This document shows, in pieces, positions 57,119 to 64,000 of a stretch of 64,000 bases of DNA (positions within the stretch are counted from its first letter, which is position 1; each line of letters starts with the position of its first letter). Origin of the DNA: Rhodocollybia butyracea (lineage: Eukaryota > Basidiomycota > Agaricomycetes > Agaricales > Omphalotaceae); assembly GCA_015501585.1 (NCBI GenBank), contig JADNRY010000147.1, positions 1-64,000 on the forward strand, given 5' to 3'. Both the position numbers and the translations under genes were made by a program. Under the pieces are notes generated by a model. It was not told where the DNA came from. It made no database searches and worked only from the letters and a program-made list of their open reading frames with translations.

Positions 57119-59134
57119 ATGTCCATTCCTCACCTTGAACCATCTATCTTGAAATCTTGCAAGAATGCGTCGCTCTCACCAGCAAAATGTACAGTCTACT
57201 GTGGCCAGTTCTTTCCTGAATCAGGTGATTTTACGAACATTAGTCCAACAACAAAATGTGCTATATGCGGATGCTTGGCGGCATCACACATCCATATTCC
57301 AATGCACAGCGAGGTTAGTGTCATTTCCCTTGCCCTTCTTCATTTGCATCTGAGACCCTGCCGTTTACTTCAGAACAATGGCGGTTCTCCAAAATTGGGC
57401 CTCAAGGTAAGTTTCTAATAAACGACCATTATTTTGCTTTTTTAACTGGTACGTCTCTACTCGTGGCCTATCCAGGCTGAGAGACCATATCCAGCAAGTT
57501 CTGCTACTGCTGATGCGATGTTCTCCTCTCGTGCTGGCCTCAAACCTTCTAGTAACGCGTTCTCTGCTTCACCCTTTTGCGATCATACAAAGAGTCGAGA
57601 GGAGCAGTCTGCAAAAGAACCAGAGAGCTCTAACTCAACGTCAAAGTGTTGGGCGTAAGTCATTTTCTCTATATTTTCCCCTACATCTCACAAGCGTTAT
57701 ACGGCGTTTAGGGTGACAACGGGGCATAAAAGTTCTCACTTCGCATGGATGACTTTTGTGAACTTAAACGGACCCTGTGCAATATGCGCGGGCCAAAGAA
57801 TTGCGCAGAACTTGACGCTGTGAGTGGGTAAGTTGTGTTTCTAAAATATTTAAACCTTTAGCTTAAAAAACTCACTCAGTGGACGGACGGGGCCGAGAGA
57901 CATTATTGGGTATACGCTGGCTATGCTGATGCTACCAAAAGCACCAGGAAATGGTTTGATCGTCTGAAAAAGGGAGCCCCGCATGGTGTTTATTTTGAGC
58001 AGCTCAGAGACCTTATCAAAGATGATATTGTTGAGCCAGCCCAGGAACTCATCCAGCTCTCTTTGACGATAGCATCGTGGACCCAGGTTGAAAAGGACAA
58101 GTTTAATGTTCTCTTTTCCTTAGGTTTGTTTCAACGCCTTCTCAGCTGATTTTTTGCCTAACATTACCTTCACTCATAGGCCCCTTTGGCCTCAACCTTA
58201 TAGTGACTTGCATTGAAATGTTCTTGCAAGAAGCTGCATCTGCAGGGAAATCTTTTGGCGAAAAATTAGCATGCGAATGTCCCGACATCCTCACCAGCTT
58301 TAGATCTCTCCCCACTGCCCTTCTTTCTTTGGTCCGCTACTTTTGACAGGCCGTCTTTAGAGGCTTGTGGGACCCCAAAGATGGCTTTTCTCAGCTGTTA
58401 ACGGCTCTAGAAGCGCATGGAGGTTGTCTTATAGTTAGTAATTTGCGTTGAGAAGCCCTGTGTGGTTGAGACTAACCCAGTGTTTTTTTCAGAATGGCTC
58501 ACGGCACTCTGTCTTCAGTTATGATCTTGAAAGTGTCGATCTCGACAATTTCTCTGCTTATGACATCCGAGAAGCTCTAATCCAAGCGTTTGGGAGCATT
58601 ACCGAACCTGCTAAAATCATCAGCTCTGCACTTTGTGGCGGGGCTTTTGGCTTACATGGGTTCTATCAGCGTTTTGCAGAGCATGTGCTTGACCGCATGG
58701 GCACCAACTGTCAAGAATATGAAAAGATATACCAGTTATTGGCTTGTTTGTGTCAAGCGCTTGCTCACAGGCTCATTAGCCATGCCGCCTCATTGCCCGG
58801 TACAGCAAAACCAGATGCTCGCTCAGCAGGTCGCCCTTCCAAGAGAACACCTCCCACCAGGTCATCATCTCCCTTGCCCTCAGAGACCATGGCCAGCACA
58901 TCAGGCTCAGCCGACTCTCCCTCTAATAAACCCATCCCTTCCCATGTTGCTGCAGCTGAAGCCTTTGCAGCACGTGTTTCACTGTTTACTTGGGAAAATT
59001 TTGTGAGAGATCTATTACGGGACTTTCCGCATCCCAAACTGTCGAAACGACTGGATCATGCTGTTATCCATGGCCTCCCAGCGGCACGGCAGTACTGTCA
59101 GTTAAATCTGGTGAGTAAATTTATTAGTAGTTAA
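57119..59134 (+). CDS. Unknown multi-exon gene with N-terminal Cys/His cluster
   Basis: Exon 1 (57119-57312) encodes MSIPHLEPSILKSCKNASLS and then C-x3-C, KCAICGCLAASH (C-x2-C-x-C-x3-H), a possible zinc site. Following introns (GTTAGT..CAG, GTAAGT..CAG, GTAAGT..TAG) lead to KLGLK/AERPYPASSATADAMFSS and then, around 57890-58130, WTDGAERHYWVYAGYADATK and RKWFDRLKKGAPHGVYFEQL. The last exon (58495 on) has VDLDNFSAYDIREALIQAFG, YEKIYQLLACLCQALAH, a Ser/Pro-rich linker, and FVRDLLRDFPHPKLSKRLD to 59134. An in-frame TGA near 58345 (VRYF*QAVF) interrupts one model, so the copy may be inactive. I recognise no family. Position between the left end and the dioxygenase suggests an element-encoded accessory protein, possibly DNA-binding. 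Confidence 0.5.
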
Positions 59135-59667
59135 CAGGCGTACCATCCCGACCAGAACATTGGTGAACCTGCGGAATGGAGAAGTATTGCTCTTGTCTTG
59201 ACTCAGGCTATCGGAGCTGCTAGGGGCCGGCTCTGAGCCGTTCTGGTCAGTTTTCTTGTGCAGAGTACGCCCTTAATATTTCTTGCCAGCTGGTGTTCTG
59301 CTCGTTCCAGCATTACCTTTTCTTGCTGAGCCGTTGGGCTTCTCTATTTATAGCAATTGTTTCTGGCATGTTTGTTCTTGGCTGGTACCGTAGTGCTTGT
59401 ATATTTTTGAAGGATTTTTTTTGTTATCCTGGTGAATACCTTTTCCCTGTATCTTTCTTGGGGATAATAATAGATTTATTGTCTTAATTTCCTGCTGATT
59501 GAGCTGGTTGAGCATGCATATTGAGTGTGCATATTGGGCGCTTAATCGATCATGTGCAGCGCAGTTTGTTGCATTGCTCTCCATCTCAAACACTACCATC
59601 CTCCCTCTTCTCTCTTCTTTTGCCTTTCTCATCTGTTGAAAACCTAATTGACACTGGATATCGCTGA
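59135..59667. other. Spacer between the unknown gene and the TET/JBP gene
   Basis: No coding domain. A plus-strand frame at 59293-59487 is hydrophobic low-complexity (FCSFQHYLFLL) in T-rich DNA, probably 3' UTR or promoter of the next gene. Confidence 0.4.
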
Positions 59668-61556
59668 ATGAGTAACACCGTGTCTGGTAAGTTGCGTTTC
59701 TATACTCTCAAATTTTGTTGTTGTTTTTGCCTTGTATTTATCCTGCCCTTCTCTGTACGTGTTTCAAAGGTTCTGGCTATTCTGACTCTCTCTATGGAGT
59801 AATAATATGCTAGTTATCCCTGAGAAGTTGCGTACGCTACCTTCACAACTTGTGTACGTCATCACTACTTTACCAGCAGTGTTGGCTCTCTTTAAGGAGC
59901 AGACAGCGCATAAAGCTCTTTGAATTTTCAACACCTTTCCCCTCCTTAACTTCTCCTCCTTTTTGAAACATAACTGAGTCTAATCATAAATTGCAATACA
60001 GCACCATTCCAAGCGTTGAAACTACGTGTGGAATGTTTCAATCTCGAAGAAGCACTTATTAACGACAACCAGGCTTGTATGGAGGCAGAGGATGCAGGAG
60101 AAGTGCTGGATGATGAAGAGGTGGAGCTTGATGATGAGTTTTTGGCCAATGAAGATACAAACGCCCCCTGTCCCACCTCAAACATGCCTTGCTCAACCCC
60201 AGTACCCACCCCTAGCACTATCTCTCCCACCTCATTGCCGGCACCCTCCTATCCGTCTCCTCTCCTATCAAAAACACAGAAGTCAAACCAGCGCAACCAT
60301 CAGAAGCAGCGTGCTAAACGCACCTTGAAAGCTGAGGCGCGTAATATGGAGAACAGCCTCAAGCCTCCAGCGGTGAAGCACACTCAAGGCGCTAAGCCTT
60401 CTGTCATGGATTTTGATGCATTGTCTCTTCCCGTTTCCACTACTGGGTGGACGGGAGTTTGCTCAAAGCTTTCAGCAGGCCTTCAGCGCGTCTGGCATAA
60501 CCTAGCTGTGCTTACGCAGATGAGAGGCTTCTTAATTGGGACGGCGAGTCATGCATAGTTCTTGTTGACCGCTCTGACCACATCATCATGGTGCTTGGAG
60601 GCGTTCCCCCTGGTGCTCGAGGTCCTGAATGGCAAGAGCTTCTAACAAAGCTAAATGCTGCCGTCAGGAGCTGCAGCAATCGCAGTACTTTTGCAGCCAA
60701 GGAGACAAGCCACTATCAAGGAAATTTCCGCTCTCAAGCTACAGGTATCAGCTACGGAGGAGGGCGTCAAGCTCCTGGAAATGTTAAGATTAGTGGGGTT
60801 GTCAACCAGGAAGAGATGCAAAAACTCATGCTTGACCATAATATGCAGAGGGTAGTTGGCTTTTCAAATTGTGCATGCCTTTTTCTTTATTACTTTCTCT
60901 GCTAACACCCTGCCTCAGCTCTCTTCAACGCATTTGGCCACAAAACCTTCTGTGAATACAAGGACACACTGAAGGAACATATTGCCCGTGACTCTCGCCT
61001 CCGCCCTACGTCACCCAGCACTGTTTTTGCTGCCACCACCGTCAACTTTGGCCCACAGACATGCACCCCCCCTCACCTTGATGCTGCTAACGCCGCTCAC
61101 GGATGGTGCACAGACACTGCTGCTGGAGAGTTTGACCCAGACAAGGGAGGTCATCTTGTCTTGTGGAATCTCAATCTAGTTATTCGCTTCCCTCCTGGCT
61201 CCACTATCCTTTTTCCCTCGGCCCTCATCATGCATTCAAACATCCCAGTGTCCCCACATGAAACATGCTATTCCATTGTTCAATATTCTGCAGGCGGTCT
61301 TTTTTGTTGGAGGCACAACGGGTGGCAGTCAGACAAAAAGTTCTTTGCAAAGGCTAGCCAGAAAGAGAAGGAGCAGAGAGAAAAAGACCGAGCACAGCAC
61401 TGGAAGGTTAATTTGGGGAAATTTACGCGATGGAGTGACTTAGTAAGCGGCGATTGGCAAGGGAAGAGGAGGACAGAGGCGGGTCTGGATGAAATGAGTG
61501 AACTCAGCGAGGAGGAGAACATTTGCCCAGCCAAGAAATGTGCTCGTCAACACTGA
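59668..61556 (+). CDS. TET/JBP family 2OG-Fe(II) dioxygenase, catalytic Arg lost
   Basis: Starts MSNTVS at 59668, with a GTAAGT..CAG intron (59687-60001) before APFQALKLRVECFNLEE. An acidic and Pro-rich linker (60080-60260) and a Lys-rich stretch precede the catalytic region: NWDGESCIVLVDRSDHIIMV, GISYGGGRQAPGN, then ALFNAFGHKTFCEYKDTL, VFAATTVNFGPQT, PHLDAANAAHGWC, GGHLVLWNLNLVIRFPPGS and LIMHSNIPVSPHETCYSIVQ, YSAGGLFCW, with a charged C-tail. This is the fungal TET/JBP arrangement; family members oxidise 5-methylcytosine. The Fe ligands are present (HLD at 61073-61081, distal His at 61233-61235). The position that should be the 2OG-binding Arg (E-T-R-Y-S in relatives) is Cys, TGC at 61266-61268, which fits CGC-to-TGC. 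A frame change near 60505-60540 needs an intron ending at CTTACGCAG. Confidence 0.8.
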
Positions 61557-61738
61557 GTTTACAGCTTTGATACTTACATCTTCCATAAGTAAATAGTAAA
61601 ACAGTATATTAGCTAGGCTGTAAAACCGTTCTCATAGCATAATATGAATTTTTCAAGTGCTCTGAGTTATGCTTTAGCATACAGCCCCGGAGCCAAGCAT
61701 CCCGCCCGGTACAAAGCTTCTTGTTCTTTCCAGTCACT

Positions 61739-63338
61739 ATGGCCAGTGATTTTCAAGATCGTGCTCACCACTTCTTCACCAAATGTCATCGCTTGACATC
61801 ACAGGCAAAATGGATGACCAATGCTCTCCCCAATGCTGATATCGGAGCAGTCAAATCACTAGTTCACAAACTTTATGCGATTCGTAGGATTCTAGGTGAC
61901 ATAGATGATCCTTTTTCTACACCAGCCAGATGAACACTGATACTGTACATCAAGCACTGTATACGTCCCCTTGAAGAATTCATTGACAACCCTCCTCCTC
62001 CTCCTTCAGCAAATATTCCAAAAACTCATACTGGACAGAAAGGACGTCCATCGTATGCTCTGAACCTTGAACAAGCTATTCTACTTCATAAACTTGGCTT
62101 GTCCTGGGGCTCTATAGCAGATGCGATGGGATGTAGTTGCAAAACCCTGTACAACCACCTTGAGCGAGCAGGACTTTCGGAAGCCACACAGCATCCTTAC
62201 ACCAACATTTCCGATGAAGATCTTGATCAAAAAATTTGGGAAATTGCTCAAGAGCATCCCTTCATAGGCTTTGTAATTGCCTTGGGACATCTGAAGAGCT
62301 GACGGAGTATTCATGTGCCGATTTGATGCGTTCAGGATAGTTTTTGGCGTATTGATTCAGATGCAGTGTTGCTGAGGTATGTGCTTTAAGTTAAAGAAAA
62401 AAATCTACCGATTCCGCTTTAGATGGGGTAACCTCATGAAGCGCAGAGCTTACAAGGTTTGGGGAGCAAATGCACTTTGGCACCAAGACGGCAACAAGAA
62501 GCTTTGCCCATGGGGATTCTGGGTCCATGGTTGTGTGGACGGCCACTCGAGACTCATTATCTACCTTCAATGCTGTTCAAACAAGACTTCGGATACAGTG
62601 CTAGGCTTGTTTCAGAATGCTACCACGACCTTTGGATGGCCTAGTCGAGTTTGGGGTGATTTTGGAAAAGAAAACAACGGGATTGAACTATCTATGGTCA
62701 CTCATTGGGGTGAAGCTCATAGAGCATACATACGTGGAAGGTTTGTTTTGTGTTTGATCTGTTGTTTCTGCATCTTTTAAAAAAGTGATATCAGATCCTC
62801 ACACAACATTCGAATTGAGAGTCTTTGGCGGGACATACGGAAGGACACCCTTGAGGCATTCCGGAAAATATTTGATTACCTGGAGAAGAATGGCTTACTT
62901 GACATGACCAACAACATGCAACGCCTTTGTTTATATGCTGTATTCCAACCCCGGATACAGGATTCACTACGACGCACCGCTGATGCTTGGAACCATCATC
63001 AATTACAAACTGAACACCAAAAGACGCTGCTTGCTCTCTATGAGCTGAGCCATGAGTATGCCAAGACACGGGGATATTGGACTGGAGACCCAGGAGATGA
63101 CATCCAGACTGCTCAGCACCCATCCTATGGGCTTGAGGATGAGGGGGTTCCAGGAGATCATCAGGTTCCAGAAGAAGATAGCGGTAATATTTGGGTTAAC
63201 GAGGATGAGGACATCACTTTCGTGCAGGAAGCATTTCAGAAGATGGACTTTGATATCACACGAGACGACGACAACTGGGGTATTGATGTTTATTGTGAGG
63301 CTGTCTTATTATTTAAAGCTTTTGTTGATGCTTTATAG
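61739..63338 (+). pseudogene. DDE integrase-core transposase with three in-frame TGA codons
   Basis: Starts MASDFQDRAHHFFTKCHRLT at 61739. A helical N-terminus is followed by a Pro-rich linker and a helix-turn-helix (LGLSWGSIADAMGCSCKTLY), then QKIWEIAQEHPFIGF. An intron (GTATGT..TTTAG, about 62377-62423) leads into the catalytic core: LWHQDGNKKLCPWGFWVHGC (first Asp), VWGDFGKENNGIE (second Asp), an intron at about 62743-62796, and NIRIESLWRDIRKDTLEAF (Glu), then WNHHQLQTEHQKT. It matches the fungal integrase-core family (DGNHK-, GENV- and RIERLWRD-type blocks), not KDZ. Stops at 61931-61933, 62300-62302 and 62324-62326 are all TGA in one frame and fit CGA codons. The acidic tail ends at 63338. 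It would catalyse strand transfer at the 34-bp repeats if intact. Confidence 0.8.
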
Positions 63339-63738
63339 CTACTACTTTGCTACTATCTATTAAATAGCAAATTCGGTGCTTTGTCCACCAGTAATAAATT
63401 AATTGGGCACTTGTAAATTGCAGCGGTCAAGATTTAGAACTTGACCGTCGCCATTTACCGTCACGAGGTCCTGCAATTTTGTTGCAGACTGACAGTTTGT
63501 CCCAGGGTCAGTAATTCCAATGGAACAAAATATAACTTGTTATAAAAGTGACAACATAGTAACAACCATGGTTATACACCAGGAGTTCAAGGTACTACTG
63601 TTTTGTAAATATGCCGCTGCTTTGTGTAATTAATTACGAGAAAGCAGCCACCCCAGAAAGAAAATGCACTGTAATCAGAGGAAAGTAGCTAGTAAATATG
63701 CCGCCACCAGGGGAAAACAAGAAAATACAGTCTTGATA
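63339..63738. other. 3' region of the TET/JBP-integrase element
   Basis: 400 bp without a gene between the integrase stop and the right inverted repeat. An inverted pair GGTCAAGATTTAGAACTTGACC is at 63425-63446. No further structure was recognised. Confidence 0.5.
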
Positions 63739-63778
63739 TTCACTTGATTTTTTACACACTATTATGCCCATACAGAAA

Positions 63779-64000
63779 CCAAACCCAGTTTCCAGCAGAA
63801 ACCCAGTTTCCAGCAGAAACCCAGTTTCCAGCAGAAACCCAGTTTCCAGCAGAAACCCAGTTTCCAGCAGAAACCCAGTTTCCAGCAGAAACCCAGTTTC
63901 CAGCAGAAACCCAGTTTCCAGCAGAAACCCAGTTTCCAGCAGAAACCCAGTTTCCAGCAGAAACCCAGTTTCCAGCAGAAACCCAGTTTCCAGCAGAAAC
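63779..64000 (+). repeat. 18-bp satellite CCCAGTTTCCAGCAGAAA, at least 12 units
   Basis: From 63783 to the window end the unit CCCAGTTTCCAGCAGAAA repeats without a mismatch, so the array continues beyond 64000. One more unit lies at 56427-56444, on the other side of the 7.3-kb element, which therefore sits near the array edge. Perfect homogeneity points to recent amplification. Confidence 0.95.

Larger units (their letters stand above)
56445..63772. mobile_element. TET/JBP-carrying integrase-core DNA transposon, 7328 bp
   Basis: Left end TATGGGCATAATAGTGGGTA and right end (complement) TATGGGCATAATAGTGTGTA; the repeats agree at 33 of 34 positions (56445-56478 against 63739-63772). Both sides carry CAGAAA (56439-56444 and 63773-63778), a 6-bp target duplication. 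Outside both copies lies the same 18-bp satellite word in the same orientation, so the element inserted into a satellite. Inside, on one strand, are an unknown Cys-rich gene, a TET/JBP dioxygenase and a DDE integrase-core enzyme. A 6-bp duplication with an rve-type integrase recalls Polinton/Maverick and Ginger-like elements, but none of their other genes is present and the size is small. Confidence 0.8.

Noticed and set aside
61739..63338. KDZ transposase as the partner of the TET/JBP gene
   Set aside because: I see no KDZ signature; the LWHQDGN, GDFGKEN and RIESLWRD blocks are integrase-core DDE motifs.

Overview
The window looks like a transposon-dense stretch of a basidiomycete (probably Agaricomycete) genome. 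The evidence is short GT..AG introns of about 50-75 nt in the best genes, a NACHT-ankyrin (NLR-like) gene, a Plavaka-type transposase, a fungal TET/JBP dioxygenase, and TTAGGG-type interstitial repeats. No rRNA, tRNA or CRISPR array was seen. Almost every coding region I recognise belongs to a mobile element or is broken by one. The clearest exception is a six-exon gene at 38520-40132 with no internal stop.

Layout. 1-8303 is a CACTA-type element with ATTGTC-rich subterminal repeats, carrying two nested hAT-like elements. 8304-11300 holds an inverted array of short repeats, AT-rich DNA with a ~155-bp tandem repeat, and CCCTAA tracts. 11876-14734 is a Plavaka-like pseudogene split by a 1.5-kb hAT-like insertion. 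14735-17480 is gene-poor. 17486-23263 (minus) is a NACHT-ankyrin gene interrupted by a 2.16-kb LTR-type insertion and a palindromic MITE. 23500-30050 holds gene remnants and a second MITE. 30340-35543 (minus) is a decayed Ty1/copia element with two further insertions, followed by a third MITE (36538-36890). 37723 starts a second CACTA left end, followed by the intact six-exon gene. 40260-43265 is a large inverted array of tandem repeats. 43247-43873 is a gag remnant.

45765-54607 is a Plavaka-type element. It has a transposase gene (minus) and a divergent DUF6698-like gene (plus), lies between inverted TTACAAG/CTTGTA subterminal arrays, and each gene carries a solo LTR. 55541-55996 is a MULE SWIM-domain remnant.

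56445-63772 is the most interesting unit: a 7.3-kb element with 34-bp terminal inverted repeats and a 6-bp target duplication, inserted in an 18-bp satellite. It carries, all on the plus strand, an unknown zinc-ligand-rich gene, a TET/JBP (2OG-Fe) dioxygenase and a DDE integrase-core transposase. Fungal TET/JBP genes are known to travel with KDZ transposons; here the partner is an integrase-core enzyme.

A thread through the window is decay by C-to-T (or G-to-A) change. Most premature stops fit CGA-to-TGA, CAG-to-TAG or TGG-to-TGA, and the 2OG-binding Arg of the dioxygenase reads as Cys (TGC for CGC). This fits cytosine-methylation deamination or a RIP-like process. Calls rest on reading the sequence and on recalled family features; no database search was run.
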